Part shown: piece after piece, positions 24,785 through 37,004 of the stretch
Numbering within the stretch: the stretch's first letter is position 1
Layout: every line of letters begins with the position of its first letter
NCBI RefSeq assembly: GCF_030758935.1
Contig: NZ_CP132333.1
Location: 4,178,864-4,242,863 of the forward strand
Source: Geothrix sp. PMB-07
Lineage (GTDB): Bacteria > Acidobacteriota > Holophagae > Holophagales > Holophagaceae
DNA length: 64,000 nucleotides
Direction of reading: 5' to 3'
Made by a program: the position numbers and the translations under genes
The notes under the pieces: model-generated
Told to the model about the DNA's origin: nothing
The model's input: only the letters and a program-made list of their open reading frames with translations
Databases searched by the model: none

Positions 24785-26398
24785 ATGCGTTTCCTGCTTC
24801 CAGCCCTGGCGGCCACCAGCCTGATGGCTCAAACCGCGAATCCCGGTGCCCAGGTGCAGGAAGGTCCGCTTCGGGCCCACCTGGCATTCCTCGCCGACGA
24901 TCTGCTGGAAGGTCGAGGCACAGGTCAGCGCGGGGCCGAACTGACCGCGCGCTACCTGGAAACCCAGCTGCAGATGCTGGGGTTGAAACCAGCCCAGGAC
25001 AGCTCCTATCGCCAGCCGGTATCCCTCCTGGGCCTGCGCACCCAGGTGGATCGCAGCGCCCTCAGCTTTCAGAGCGGAAGCGCCTGCCTCACGCCCAAGT
25101 TCGGGTCGGAAATCGTCTTCGGCGCGGGCCAGGCCAAGGCGGAACAGGTATTTGAGGCCCCCGTGGTCTTCCTGGGCTTCGGCATCGACGCCCCGGAGTA
25201 CCGCTGGAACGACTACAAGGACGTGGACCTGCGGGGCAAGATCCTGCTTGTGATGGTGAATGAACCCGCCCCCACGACGGACGAACCGGGCCTTTTCGAT
25301 GGTCCCAATCTCAGCGCCTACGGGCGCTGGACCACCAAGTTCGAGATGGCCGCCAAACATGGCGCCGCGGGTGTGCTGCTCATCCACACCACACCTTCGG
25401 CCACCTATGGCTGGAGCGTGGTGCGGCCCAGCTGGGAGGCGGAGCGCTTCTCGTTGGCCAAGGGCCCCGCCGGGACAGGGCTCCAAGGCTGGATGACCGA
25501 GGAGACTGCCAGGGCATTGGTCAAGCAGGGTGGCCAAGATCTGGACGCACTCCGCGCCAAGGCCCAGACCCGTGATTTCCACCCCGTGCCTCTAAATCTC
25601 ACCCTCAAGGGCCAGCTTCACAGCGCTGTTCGCATCGTCGATCAGTTCAACGTGGCGGGCGTGGTGCCAGGCTCGGACCCTGCTCTCAAGGATGAGCTGG
25701 TGGTCTATAGCGCCCACTGGGATCACCTGGGCAAGGGCGGCGACCTGGCTCTGGATAGCCACCCGAATCCAGAACCCGGGCACGAGAAAGACACCATCTA
25801 CAACGGCGCCGTGGACAATGCCTCCGGCTGCGCGGCCCTGTTGGCCATGGCCCAGGCGGCGCGGCACACGCCTGCGAAACGCAGCCAGATGTTCCTCTTC
25901 GTCTGCGCCGAAGAGCAGGGCCTGCTGGGCTCGAAGGCCTACGCGGCCAATCCCCTCTGGCCGCTGGCCAAGACAGTCGCCGACCTGAACCTGGATAGTC
26001 TCAACTTCGTGGCCCCCACCCGAGACATGGGCCTGCCCTTCAGCGAACGCAGCACCCTCGGCGACCTGGGTCGCGCCGTGGCCAAAGCCTCGGGCCTCAG
26101 CATCGGCCCCAGTCATCCCGATACCGGCGGCGGCTACTTCCGCTCGGATCACTACAGCTTCGTTCAGGCAGGCGTGCCCGCCCTCTCCGTGGGTGGCGGC
26201 CGCGACTACATCGGGGCCGATCTCGCGGCCCTCAAGGCCAAGGCCTCCGCCTACGGCAAGCGCTATCACCAGGTCACCGATGAGTACGATCCCACCTGGG
26301 ACCTGCAGGGCATGGTGCAGCAGGCCCAGTTCACCTTTGACTTGGGCCAAGCGGTGGCCAATGCCGCCACCAGGCCAGCCTTCAAACCCGTGAAGTAG
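24785..26398 (+). CDS. Secreted M28-family metallopeptidase with PA domain
   Basis: A 537-residue exported aminopeptidase-like enzyme. After a signal peptide (MRFLLPALAATSLMAQ) comes an N-terminal part and a protease-associated insertion (VVFLGFGIDAPEYRWNDYKD through GAAGVLLIH). The two-zinc catalytic domain has YSAHWDHLGKGGD (His), NGAVDNASGCAALL (bridging Asp), CAEEQGLLGS (catalytic Glu and ligand Glu), NLDSLN (Asp) and FRSDHYSFVQAGVPAL (His). It would release N-terminal residues from peptides in the periplasm or outside. GAGGAG lies before the ATG. Confidence 0.93.
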   Translation: MRFLLPALAATSLMAQTANPGAQVQEGPLRAHLAFLADDLLEGRGTGQRGAELTARYLETQLQMLGLKPAQDSSYRQPVSLLGLRTQVDRSALSFQSGSACLTPKFGSEIVFGAGQAKAEQVFEAPVVFLGFGIDAPEYRWNDYKDVDLRGKILLVMVNEPAPTTDEPGLFDGPNLSAYGRWTTKFEMAAKHGAAGVLLIHTTPSATYGWSVVRPSWEAERFSLAKGPAGTGLQGWMTEETARALVKQGGQDLDALRAKAQTRDFHPVPLNLTLKGQLHSAVRIVDQFNVAGVVPGSDPALKDELVVYSAHWDHLGKGGDLALDSHPNPEPGHEKDTIYNGAVDNASGCAALLAMAQAARHTPAKRSQMFLFVCAEEQGLLGSKAYAANPLWPLAKTVADLNLDSLNFVAPTRDMGLPFSERSTLGDLGRAVAKASGLSIGPSHPDTGGGYFRSDHYSFVQAGVPALSVGGGRDYIGADLAALKAKASAYGKRYHQVTDEYDPTWDLQGMVQQAQFTFDLGQAVANAATRPAFKPVK

Positions 26399-26527
26399 GG
26401 GCTCAGGCAAACCCCATCGAAAGCATTTTTGACTGTTTTTTCTTGATCACAGCAAGCATTGCCTGGACCATCCTGGGATTCACCCATTCAGGGCCGCCCC
26501 TGTCGGCCTGGTTTTCCCGAGGCTCAC

Positions 26528-27682
26528 ATGTCGAAGCACATCGTGTTCTGCGCGGATGGCACCTGGAACAATCCGAACGAGGACGAGAACCACGATCAGA
26601 CAGCGGATCCCACCAACGTTTATAAGCTCTTCGTAGGCCTCGATGGGGCCCTCAGCCCCACCTCACTCCTCCTCGCCGATGAACAGGAAAAGACCCTGGT
26701 GGAAGACGGCGCCACCGTGCAGGTGGCCAAGTACCTCCACGGCGTGGGTGATTCCCGCAACGCCATCCTGCGCCTCATGGGCGGCGCCTTTGGTGCAGGC
26801 CTCATCTCCCGCATTGTCCGCGGCTACACCTTCATCTCCCGGAACTACCAGCCGGGCGACCGGATCAGCATCCTGGGCTTCAGCCGCGGCGCGTACACCG
26901 CCCGGGCCTTGGCGGGCCTCATCGCCTCGCAGGGCGTGCTGCGCCCCGGCCTCACCAAGGATAAGGAACAGGCCTATCGCTCCGGTGCCCAGGCCTGGTA
27001 CCGCTACCGGCAGGCGGCCCTTAGCAACCCCTTCAGCCTGACCCGACTGGCCGAGATCGTGTCGGATCTCCCGGCCTTCCTTTCCATCGGGTCCCTCAAG
27101 GACAGCGACCTCGTGCCCGTGGATACCCTGCAGGCCGTGGGTGTGTGGGATACGGTGGGCGCCATGGGCATCCCCGTCTATGCCTCCGGCGGCGCGCGGC
27201 AGGATGCCTTCCGCTTCGCCGACACCAAGCTCAGCCCGAAAGTGCTCAATGGCTTCCATGCCGTGGCTCTGGATGAGCGCCGCATCGACTTCTCGCCCAC
27301 CCTTTGGGATGCGGACACCCGCATCGTTCAGGTGCTATTTCCAGGGGCTCATGCAGATGTGGGCGGCGGTTATCCCACCGTCCATCAGGAAAGCGGCCTG
27401 TCGGATGGAGCCCTGAAGTGGATGGCCCTGCAGCTGGGGCAGGTGGGGCTGCGCTACACGGCCGGATGGCTGGATGCCATCCAGCCCAATGCGGCCGGTA
27501 CCGCTCACCAGCCCTGGAGCCACATGCCCTGGACCTTGCCCGGCGTGGCATTGGGCCCTCGCCGTTTCCCCAGCGGACTGACTGTGGACGCCTCCGTCCT
27601 TCAGCGGCGCGGTTCTGGGCCGGTGGTGGCCGAACCCGGGACGACCGCCTCGCCTTATGCGCCGGGCAACCTTCCCGCCTAA
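26528..27682 (+). CDS. DUF2235 alpha/beta-hydrolase (Tle1-like family)
   Basis: A 384-residue hydrolase with the DUF2235 layout: N-terminal HIVFCADGTWNNPNED, nucleophile elbow GFSRGAYTARALAG (GxSxG), acid in GVWDTVGAMG, and His in FPGAHADVGGGYP. The family includes T6SS phospholipase effectors (Tle1) and other esterases. Here there is no signal peptide, no T6SS gene and no immunity gene nearby, so an effector role is unsupported and a housekeeping lipase or esterase is as likely. The start is MSKHIVFCADGTW with a weak GAGG site upstream. Confidence 0.88.
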   Translation: MSKHIVFCADGTWNNPNEDENHDQTADPTNVYKLFVGLDGALSPTSLLLADEQEKTLVEDGATVQVAKYLHGVGDSRNAILRLMGGAFGAGLISRIVRGYTFISRNYQPGDRISILGFSRGAYTARALAGLIASQGVLRPGLTKDKEQAYRSGAQAWYRYRQAALSNPFSLTRLAEIVSDLPAFLSIGSLKDSDLVPVDTLQAVGVWDTVGAMGIPVYASGGARQDAFRFADTKLSPKVLNGFHAVALDERRIDFSPTLWDADTRIVQVLFPGAHADVGGGYPTVHQESGLSDGALKWMALQLGQVGLRYTAGWLDAIQPNAAGTAHQPWSHMPWTLPGVALGPRRFPSGLTVDASVLQRRGSGPVVAEPGTTASPYAPGNLPA

Positions 27683-27685
27683 AGG

Positions 27686-28534
27686 TTAGGTCACCTCACG
27701 GGTGGGCTGGAGCGATGCCTTCGCCGCCTCCATGCGGGTGAGCGCAGCCGGTCCTTTGCGCAGGGCCAGGGCCACGGTGAGCACGTCGATGATGGCCAGA
27801 TGCACCAGACGCGACACCATCGGCGCATAGACCTCGGGGTTCTCCTGGACATCCGCGGGCAGGACGATGTCGGCGAGGGCCGCCAGGGGCGAATCGGTGC
27901 GCGTGAGGGCAATGACCTTGGCGCCGGAGCGCCGGGCCAGAGTGGCCACTTCGAGCAGGGACTTGATGCGGCCGGAATTGGAAATGATCAGAACCACGGC
28001 ATCCGCGGGCAGCAGCACCGCGGCCACGCGCTGCATGTGGGTGTCGGTGCAGGCGATGGTGGGCGTGCCCAGTCGGAAGAGCTTCATCTGGGCATCCTGG
28101 GCGGTCACACCGGAATTCCCCAGCCCATAGCATTCGATGCGACTGGCCCGGTCGAGCGCCTCCACCGCCTGTTCCAGCGTGTCCGGTGAAAGGGCTTGGC
28201 GCCCCTGAGTCAATCCGGCCACCGCGTGATCGAAAACCTTTCCGATGAGTTGGCCGAGGCCATCACCGGGGGACAGGCTGGCATGGACAAAGGGAATGCC
28301 CGCTCCCAGATCCCCTGCCAGCTTGAGCTTGAAGTCGGGCAGCCCCGCGCATTGCAGGCGCCGGCAGAAACGGATCACCGTGGGCTGGCTCACCTCGCAC
28401 CAGATGGCGATTTGCGTAATGGGCGCGGAGATCACCTCCACCGGCTTGTTCAACACCAACTCGGCGACCCGCCGCTCCGAGGGCGGCAAGTCGGAAAGCA
28501 GGGTCTGGATGCGGGAAAGGAGGGAGAGCGTCAT
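27686..28534 (-). CDS. hexR: HexR-type RpiR-family transcriptional regulator
   Basis: A 282-residue regulator with an N-terminal RpiR helix-turn-helix (EVSQPTVIRFCRRLQCAGLPDF) and a C-terminal SIS sugar-phosphate domain (ECYGLGNSGVTAQDAQMKLF, VLIISNSGRIKSLLEVA). HexR proteins bind KDPG and control zwf, edd and related genes. Its place beside pgl-zwf and edd-eda, and the two HexR-like palindromes between zwf and edd, support this name over other RpiR members. GGAGGTG precedes the ATG. It is 76 bases downstream of pgl on the same strand. Confidence 0.9.
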   Translation of the reverse strand: MTLSLLSRIQTLLSDLPPSERRVAELVLNKPVEVISAPITQIAIWCEVSQPTVIRFCRRLQCAGLPDFKLKLAGDLGAGIPFVHASLSPGDGLGQLIGKVFDHAVAGLTQGRQALSPDTLEQAVEALDRASRIECYGLGNSGVTAQDAQMKLFRLGTPTIACTDTHMQRVAAVLLPADAVVLIISNSGRIKSLLEVATLARRSGAKVIALTRTDSPLAALADIVLPADVQENPEVYAPMVSRLVHLAIIDVLTVALALRKGPAALTRMEAAKASLQPTREVT

Positions 28535-28610
28535 GGGACACCTCCGGCACTGCGCTCAGCCGCTGTTGGCTTTGGCCTGGCTGGGAGATCGGGTCGCTGC
28601 CCATGAATGG

Positions 28611-29300
28611 TCACGGCGCCCAGAATACCGAAACCGGCACCGCTGTCTGCCGCAGGATGGCCCGTACCGGCAGATCCTCCACGCGTCCCTCGCCAAGGGC
28701 CCGCTCCAGAACCAGGCGTTTCTCCTCACCCGCGATCATCAGCACCACATCACGGGCGTCCAGAAGCGCCCGCAGGGACAGGCTCAGTCGGGCATGCGCC
28801 GCATGCGGTGGATGCACGGCCAGGGCGGCAGCTTCGGTGGTCAGCCCCGAGCCCAATTCGGATGAACCGGGAAACAGCGAGGCCATGTGGCCATCCTCAC
28901 CCATGCCCAGAATCACCTGGCTGAAGGGATGCGCGAGGGCCCCGAGGGACGTGCAGACCGCAGGCACGGCGGCTTCTGGCGTGTCATCACCGGTCCAGAG
29001 GGGCACAAAGCGGGCAATAGCCGCCCGGCCCTGCAGCAGATGCCTGCGCACCAGGGCCTCGTTGCTGTCGGTCTGATCGGGCGCCACCCAGCGCTCATCG
29101 GTGAGCGTCACCACCACGCGCTCCCAGGTCAGGGCCTGCGTCGACAGCGCCTGCAACAATGGCACGGGGCTTCGCCCCCCTGACACCACCAGCACCGCCT
29201 GTCCCCCTTGGGCCAGATCCTCTTTCAAGCGCCGCGCCACGTGCTGCGCCACCGCTGCCACAAGCGTTGCGCCGTTGGAGCATTCCCGGAGGCTTGGCAC
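28611..29300 (-). CDS. pgl: 6-phosphogluconolactonase (DevB/SOL type)
   Basis: A 229-residue enzyme hydrolysing 6-phosphogluconolactone to 6-phosphogluconate. Family motifs are VLVVSGGRSPVPLLQAL, VVTLTDERWVAPDQTDSNEA and ILGMGEDGHMASLFPGS. I chose the GTG start at 29300, two bases after the zwf stop, with GAGGAG eight bases upstream; a longer frame runs into zwf and is not homologous. It is the natural partner of zwf in the Entner-Doudoroff and pentose phosphate routes. Confidence 0.94.
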   Translation of the reverse strand: MPSLRECSNGATLVAAVAQHVARRLKEDLAQGGQAVLVVSGGRSPVPLLQALSTQALTWERVVVTLTDERWVAPDQTDSNEALVRRHLLQGRAAIARFVPLWTGDDTPEAAVPAVCTSLGALAHPFSQVILGMGEDGHMASLFPGSSELGSGLTTEAAALAVHPPHAAHARLSLSLRALLDARDVVLMIAGEEKRLVLERALGEGRVEDLPVRAILRQTAVPVSVFWAP

Positions 29301-29302
29301 CG

Positions 29303-30763
<1,461 letters not shown>

Positions 30764-30774
30764 CCGCACTCCGC

Positions 30775-30789
30775 TGTAGAAATATTACG
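30775..30789. promoter_or_regulatory. Candidate HexR operator, zwf side
   Basis: TGTAGAAATATTACG matches the HexR-type palindrome TGTAAT-www-ATTACA in its right half (ATTAC) and partly in its left half. It begins 12 bases upstream of the zwf start codon and is centred 42 bases, four helical turns, from the better site near edd. Weak alone, more credible as a pair. Confidence 0.45.
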
Positions 30790-30816
30790 ACAAATGGGCT
30801 GGATTTCGTCCTGCGA

Positions 30817-30831
30817 AGTAATAAAATTACA
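30817..30831. promoter_or_regulatory. Candidate HexR operator, edd side
   Basis: AGTAATAAAATTACA is a GTAAT-AAA-ATTAC palindrome differing from the HexR consensus TGTAAT-www-ATTACA by one outer base. It stands in an AT-rich patch 40 bases before the edd ATG. Presence of a hexR gene next door makes this assignment likely. Confidence 0.75.
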
Positions 30832-30870
30832 TATGTAGCGGCTACGGTCGGACCCTCGAAGGAACATCTC

Positions 30871-32712
30871 ATGGCTTTGAATCCCCATGTGGCAGCCCTG
30901 ACTGATCGCATCCGGCAGCGCAGCCACGTCAGCCGGAACGCCTACCTGGCGCAGATCCGGGAGGCCGCTTCCGCCACACCTCACCGCTGCCTGGTCTCCT
31001 GCGCGAACCTGGCGCACAGCTTCGCGGCCTCGGGGGCGGACAAGGCGGCCCTTCGTGAAGGCCGCCAGCCCAACATCGGAATCGTGACCGCCTACAACGA
31101 CATGCTCTCCGCCCACCAGCCGCTGGAGGCCTATCCCGCCTGGATCCGTCAGGCGGCCCGTGCCGCGGGCGCCACGGCCCAGGTGGCCGGGGGCGTGCCC
31201 GCCATGTGCGATGGCATCACCCAGGGCCAGCCCGGCATGGAGCTGTCGCTCTTCTCCCGTGATGTGATCGCCATGAGCACGGCGGTGGCCCTTTCCCACA
31301 GCGTCTTCGACGCGGCGCTCTGCCTCGGGGTGTGCGACAAGATCGTCCCCGGCCTGCTCATCGGGGCCCTTCAGTTCGGCCATTTGCCAGTGCTCTTCGT
31401 GCCCGGCGGGCCCATGGTGACGGGCATCTCCAACGAGGAGAAGGCCCGCGTGCGCCAGCGCGCCGCCGCCGGTGAAGCGGACCGCGCGGAGCTGCTGGAG
31501 TCGGAGGCCAAGGCCTATTCGGCGCCTGGCACTTGTACCTTCTACGGCACCGCCAACAGCAACCAGATGCTCATGGAAATCATGGGCCTGCACCTGCCCG
31601 GCACCGCCTTCGTGCCCGCGGGCAGCCCTCTCCGTGAGGCCCTCACGCGCCGCTCGGCGGCCCGCGCCGTGGAGCTGGTCGCAGGTGGCTCCGAATACAC
31701 GCCGCTGGGCCTGGTCATCGATGAGCGGGCCATCGTGAACGGCATGGTGGGCCTGCTGGCGACCGGTGGCTCCACCAACCACACCCTGCACCTGGTGGCC
31801 ATCGCCCGAGCTGCGGGCATCCACATCGACTGGAGCGATTTCGACACGCTCTCGGCCCAGGTGCCCCTGCTGGCCAGGGTGTACCCCAATGGCGAAGCCG
31901 ATGTGAATGCCTTCCACAAGGCGGGCGGCATGGGCTTCCTCATCCGCGAACTGCTCAACGCCGGTCTCCTCCATGACGACGTCCTCACGGTTGCCGGGCC
32001 GGGCCTGCGCCCCTACACCCAGGCGCCGGAGCTGGAACCCAAGACCAAGGCCCTGGTGTGGCGCGAAGCCCCCGCCCAGAGCCGCGACGAGGAGATCCTG
32101 CGGCCCTTCCTGCGGCCTTTCTCCCACAACGGGGGCCTGCGCCTGCTCACAGGCAACCTGGGTCGCTCGGTCATCAAGGTCTCATCGGTGAAGCCCGAGT
32201 ACCGCCACATCCTGGCCCAGGCCCGGGTCTTCGACAGCCAGGAGGCCCTGCAAGCCGCCTACCAGGCGGGCAGCCTGAACCGGAACGTGGTGGTGGTGGT
32301 GCGTTTCCAGGGGCCCCGCGCCAACGGCATGCCTGAGCTGCACCAGCTCACGCCCCCCCTGGCGAACCTGCTGGACCGCGGCTACCGCGTGGCACTGATC
32401 ACAGACGGCCGCATGTCCGGCGCCTCCGGCAAGGTGCCCGCCGCCATCCATGCCTCGCCCGAGGCCTTGGCGGGTGGGCCTCTGGCCAAGATCCAAGATG
32501 GCGATCTCATCGAACTGGATGCAGAGCGGGGCACCCTGGAAGTGCGGGTCGATCCCGCCGAATGGGCCCTGCGCCCCCTGGCGCAACCGCCCAGCACCGG
32601 CCATGATCGGGGCCTGGGCCGGGAGCTCTTCGGGCTTTTCCGGGCCCACGCCACCACCGCCGAAGCCGGAGCCACCTCCTTCGGGCCCAGCTTTGATCGG
32701 ACGCTGCCATGA
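30871..32712 (+). CDS. edd: Phosphogluconate dehydratase
   Basis: A 613-residue iron-sulfur dehydratase of the IlvD/Edd family that turns 6-phosphogluconate into KDPG. Visible features include [37 protein letters not shown] with a cluster Cys, [32 protein letters not shown], and [16 protein letters not shown] near the end. Length matches Edd (about 605) rather than IlvD (about 560). It overlaps eda by ATGA and starts the plus-strand half of the sugar cluster. Confidence 0.96.
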   Translation: MALNPHVAALTDRIRQRSHVSRNAYLAQIREAASATPHRCLVSCANLAHSFAASGADKAALREGRQPNIGIVTAYNDMLSAHQPLEAYPAWIRQAARAAGATAQVAGGVPAMCDGITQGQPGMELSLFSRDVIAMSTAVALSHSVFDAALCLGVCDKIVPGLLIGALQFGHLPVLFVPGGPMVTGISNEEKARVRQRAAAGEADRAELLESEAKAYSAPGTCTFYGTANSNQMLMEIMGLHLPGTAFVPAGSPLREALTRRSAARAVELVAGGSEYTPLGLVIDERAIVNGMVGLLATGGSTNHTLHLVAIARAAGIHIDWSDFDTLSAQVPLLARVYPNGEADVNAFHKAGGMGFLIRELLNAGLLHDDVLTVAGPGLRPYTQAPELEPKTKALVWREAPAQSRDEEILRPFLRPFSHNGGLRLLTGNLGRSVIKVSSVKPEYRHILAQARVFDSQEALQAAYQAGSLNRNVVVVVRFQGPRANGMPELHQLTPPLANLLDRGYRVALITDGRMSGASGKVPAAIHASPEALAGGPLAKIQDGDLIELDAERGTLEVRVDPAEWALRPLAQPPSTGHDRGLGRELFGLFRAHATTAEAGATSFGPSFDRTLP

Positions 32713-33332
32713 AGCTCGAACACATGCTCCAGGCCTCTCCGGTGCTGCCCGTCATCGCCCTGGAGCGTCTGGACCAGGCCCTGCCCCTGGCAGAGGCCCT
32801 GCTCGAAGGTGGCTTGTCCGCCCTGGAGATCACCCTCCGCACGCCGGTCGGCCTGGACGCCATCCGCCTCATCAGCCACCGCTTTCCCGGGGCCCGGGTG
32901 GGCGCCGGCACCGTGACCACGCCCGAAGCCCTGCGCCAGGTGGAAGAGGCTGGCGCCGCCTTTGCCGTGAGCCCCGGCCTCACCCCCGCCCTCATCGCCG
33001 CGGCGCGGGAAAGTTCCATTCCGCTGCTGCCAGGGGTCATGAGCCCTTCAGAGGTGATGGCCACCGTGGAGGCGGGATTCCGCCTCCTCAAACTCTTTCC
33101 CGCCGAGCAGGTCGGTGGCGTCGGCATGCTCAAGGCTCTGGCGGGCCCATTTCCGGGCCTGCGCTTCTGTCCCACCGGTGGCGTGACTCCAGAAAGCGCT
33201 CCCGCTTATTTATCCCTGCCCAACGTCATTTGCGTGGGCGGATCCTGGCTGACACCCAAGGCTTCACTGGACGCAGGCGACTGGAAGGTCATCATGGATC
33301 TGGCCCGTCGGGCCGCGGCCCTCGCCCACTGA
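32709..33332 (+). CDS. eda: KDPG (2-keto-3-deoxy-6-phosphogluconate) aldolase
   Basis: A 207-residue class I aldolase cleaving KDPG to pyruvate and glyceraldehyde-3-phosphate. The catalytic Glu lies in [11 protein letters not shown], and the Schiff-base Lys lies in [23 protein letters not shown] binds phosphate. The start codon overlaps the edd stop (ATGA), so translation is coupled. The product glyceraldehyde-3-phosphate is the substrate of the next gene, gap. Confidence 0.96.
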   Translation: MKLEHMLQASPVLPVIALERLDQALPLAEALLEGGLSALEITLRTPVGLDAIRLISHRFPGARVGAGTVTTPEALRQVEEAGAAFAVSPGLTPALIAAARESSIPLLPGVMSPSEVMATVEAGFRLLKLFPAEQVGGVGMLKALAGPFPGLRFCPTGGVTPESAPAYLSLPNVICVGGSWLTPKASLDAGDWKVIMDLARRAAALAH

Positions 33333-33347
33333 ACGACCTTTTTTTAG

Positions 33348-34355
<1,008 letters not shown>

Positions 34356-34391
34356 GCAGCCTCTACCGTCAACCGGTCCAAGACCGACCAG

Positions 34392-34435
34392 CACCGAGGG
34401 CGCAGAGGAAAAAGACATCCTCCGCGCCCTCGGTG
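34392..34435 (+). terminator. Long hairpin between gap and glk
   Basis: CACCGAGGGCGC pairs with GCGCCCTCGGTG, and inner AGAGGA/TCCTC pairing lengthens the stem; the loop is A-rich. Only a weak T-tract follows, so it may terminate partly, stabilise the gap mRNA 3' end, or both. The remainder of the 187-base gap shows no other clear element. Confidence 0.65.
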
Positions 34436-34542
34436 ATTTCCGGCCCTTTGTTTTCAGGGAAGCTCTTGTCCTGATCCCGGTTACCGTTTCATGTCGTGAC
34501 TTGTATTGCCCGTGACTCAAACCGATTCGAGGTGGTTCCTCC

Positions 34543-35586
34543 GTGATTGCCTGCGCCGATTCCCCCGTCCTGGTCGCCGATGTGGGCGGCACCAACCTCA
34601 ACCTGGCCCTGCTGGCGCCCGAGGGTGACCGCTTTCGCCTTCTCCACAAGGCCCGCTTCAGCACCCAGGAGGAGCGCACCCTGCTCGACCCCATCCGCTC
34701 CTTCCTGGAGGCAAACACGGCGGTGCGCCCCACCCAGGCCTGCTTTTCAGGAGCAGGTCCCGTGCTTGACCGGCGCATCCACCTCACCAATGCCCCCTGG
34801 GACATCGATGGCCCCGCGTTGGAGCGCGACCTCCACATGCCCGTTCATCTGGTCAATGATTTCATCGCCCTGTCCTGCGGTGTCGTTCAGTTGGACCTGA
34901 CCGATCCCTCCCAGGTCACCCCGCTGCCCCACGGCGATGGCAGCCTGCCCGTGGCAGATCCGCATGGCCTGGCCTTGGTGGTGGGCGCGGGCACCGGGCT
35001 GGGCGTGGGCTTCATCATCCGCACGCCCCAGGGGCCCCGTGCCTTTCCCAGCGAGGGCGGACACATCGGCCTGCCCGTTTTCGACGAGGATTCCCTGGCC
35101 CTATGGAAGCACCTGCAGAAGGGCCTGCCCGGGCCCCCGGGGGCCGAAATGGCTGTTTCGGGCATGGGCCTGGCGCTCCTCTTCCGCTTCCTTCTGGATT
35201 CCCATCGCGCGCCCTGGACACCAGCCGCCAGCGCCATCCTGGCCCTTCCCAATACTGATCAGCCCGCGGCCATTTCCGCGCAGGCTGCCACGGACGCCGC
35301 CTGCGCAAGGGCCATGGCCCTCTTCGTGGACCTCTACGCCCGCGTGTGTGCCGATCTCTGCGCCGTTTTCATGCCCACGGGCGGGTTGTTTCTCGCGGGC
35401 GGCATCGCCTCGAAGAACACATCACATTTCCTCGGTGGCCGCTTCATGGCCCGCTTCGAGCGCAACTACCGCGCCCATCTGGACCTGCTCACCCGCTCCA
35501 CGCCGGTGTTCCTGGTGCACGACTACGACCTGAGCCTCTATGGCGCGGCTTACGCTCCAGATTGCGCCCCGAACGGTGTGCCCTGA
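34543..35586 (+). CDS. glk: Glucokinase (bacterial Glk family)
   Basis: A 347-residue ATP-dependent hexokinase making glucose-6-phosphate. The phosphate-1 loop VLVADVGGTNLNLALL, the sugar-binding HLVNDFIALSCG, VVGAGTGLGVGFI and the EGGH motif in FPSEGGHIGLPV are all present, with GGLFLAGGIASKN near the end. It starts at GTG with GAGG upstream. It supplies the substrate for zwf and completes the glucose-to-pyruvate set, though the hairpin and 187-base gap suggest separate expression from gap. Confidence 0.94.
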   Translation: MIACADSPVLVADVGGTNLNLALLAPEGDRFRLLHKARFSTQEERTLLDPIRSFLEANTAVRPTQACFSGAGPVLDRRIHLTNAPWDIDGPALERDLHMPVHLVNDFIALSCGVVQLDLTDPSQVTPLPHGDGSLPVADPHGLALVVGAGTGLGVGFIIRTPQGPRAFPSEGGHIGLPVFDEDSLALWKHLQKGLPGPPGAEMAVSGMGLALLFRFLLDSHRAPWTPAASAILALPNTDQPAAISAQAATDAACARAMALFVDLYARVCADLCAVFMPTGGLFLAGGIASKNTSHFLGGRFMARFERNYRAHLDLLTRSTPVFLVHDYDLSLYGAAYAPDCAPNGVP

Positions 35587-35587
35587 G

Positions 35588-36883
35588 CTAGGCGCGCGTA
35601 ACCGCGAAGCCTTGGAAGCCCTCGCCCTCCCAGTGCAGGGGGTTCGGCCGGAAGACGGGGGAATGGCCCTCGCTCCCTTCCCCGGGCGTGCCCAGGCGCC
35701 CAGGCCACACCGGGGCGGGCTGCAGGTCGGGTCTGGCCTCGGCCAGCCACTCTCGGTGGGCCTCGCACTCTTCGGGCAGCCAGGAGCACACGGCATAGAT
35801 CAGCAGCCCACCGGGCGCCAGCCGTTCAGCCGCGGCCGTGAGGAGACGGCGCTGCAGGCCGGTCAGGCGAGGCAGGTCTTCGTGCTGTAGCCAAGGCCAT
35901 TCGGGATGCTTCTGCAGGGTGCCGCTGCCGCTGCAGGGCGCATCCAGCAAGATCAAGTCAAAGTCGCTCTCGGCGCGCTCCAGCCATTCGGCGGCGTCGG
36001 CGTGGATCACCCGGGCCCGGAGGCCGCGCTGCTCAAGGGTCTGGCGCAGGCGTGCCGCGCGCCGGGGATGCACCTCCAGGGCGACCAGATCCGCTTCAGG
36101 ATGCCGCAGCGCCAGGGTGGTGGCCTTGCCGCCGGGAGCGGCGCAGGCATCGAGAATGCGCGTGACGGGCCGCTCCCATTGGTAGGCCAGCAGGGCCTGG
36201 GAGCTGCGATCCTGCACCATGCCGGCGGCGGATTCCAGCCAGGGCCGGGGGAAGGGGGCGCCGTCCTCCAGGCAGAGACACCCAGGCACCTCAGGCAAGG
36301 GCACCAGTCCTTCGGGGACTTCGCCCTTCAGCAATCGGAAGTCCGGCCGTGGCGGCCGTTGCAGCCGGGCCCAGAGCGCTTCCAGATCACCCTCGACATG
36401 CTTCCCGGCGCCATGGGGTGCCAGGGCCGCCCTCAGGGCACGCTCGGCGGCGGAACTGCGATCCAGGGCCGCGGGCAGGGCTTCCAGTTCCGCGGCGAGG
36501 GCCGTGCGATCCTTGGCGGCCTTGCGGAGGATGGCGTTCACCAAGCCCTTGTGGGGAACGAAGCCCAGATCGCGATTTCCCGCCAGCTCCACGGCCTCGT
36601 TTACAGCGGCGTGATCACTGACACCGGGCAGCCAGGCCAACTGGGCCAGGCCCATGGCCAGGGTCACTCGGGTACCCAGGGGCACGCCGCGATCAGGATC
36701 TTTCAGCTTGGGTTTCACCCAGGCCTGCAGGCGGCCCCAGCGGCGCAAACACAGGCCGAGCAGAGCCTGAGCCAGATGGGCATCCTCTCCCAGCTCACGA
36801 TCCCAGATGTCGGGCACGCGGCCGCCTTCCCCAAAGACTTCATGCAGGGCATGGGCGACATGGATGCGGGCAGGCGTGGGCAT
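35588..36883 (-). CDS. rsmB: 16S rRNA (cytosine-967 C5) methyltransferase RsmB
   Basis: A 431-residue protein with an N-terminal NusB-like RNA-binding domain (ARIHVAHALHEVFGEGG through NAILRKAAKD) and a C-terminal SAM methyltransferase domain. ILDACAAPGGKATTLAL binds SAM; the two cysteines of m5C enzymes are in LDAPCSGSGTLQKHPE (motif IV) and LIYAVCSWLPEECE (motif VI). I set the start at MPTPARIHVA because upstream residues are not family-like; a start 24 codons earlier is possible. It is convergent with glk. Confidence 0.92.
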   Translation of the reverse strand: MPTPARIHVAHALHEVFGEGGRVPDIWDRELGEDAHLAQALLGLCLRRWGRLQAWVKPKLKDPDRGVPLGTRVTLAMGLAQLAWLPGVSDHAAVNEAVELAGNRDLGFVPHKGLVNAILRKAAKDRTALAAELEALPAALDRSSAAERALRAALAPHGAGKHVEGDLEALWARLQRPPRPDFRLLKGEVPEGLVPLPEVPGCLCLEDGAPFPRPWLESAAGMVQDRSSQALLAYQWERPVTRILDACAAPGGKATTLALRHPEADLVALEVHPRRAARLRQTLEQRGLRARVIHADAAEWLERAESDFDLILLDAPCSGSGTLQKHPEWPWLQHEDLPRLTGLQRRLLTAAAERLAPGGLLIYAVCSWLPEECEAHREWLAEARPDLQPAPVWPGRLGTPGEGSEGHSPVFRPNPLHWEGEGFQGFAVTRA

Positions 36884-37004
36884 GGAATTCCAATCACTCG
36901 AGAAAGAAGGAACCGCGAAAAGCGTGATGGGTGCTTCCACAGCTGACCCGGCCACCTAGCTAGAGCTTAGCGGGTCCGAACAGACCGGGCGTTGCGGGTG
37001 GGAG

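Noticed and set aside
26528..27682. Type VI secretion effector
   Set aside because: DUF2235 relates to Tle1 effectors, but there is no VgrG, PAAR, adaptor or immunity gene around it.
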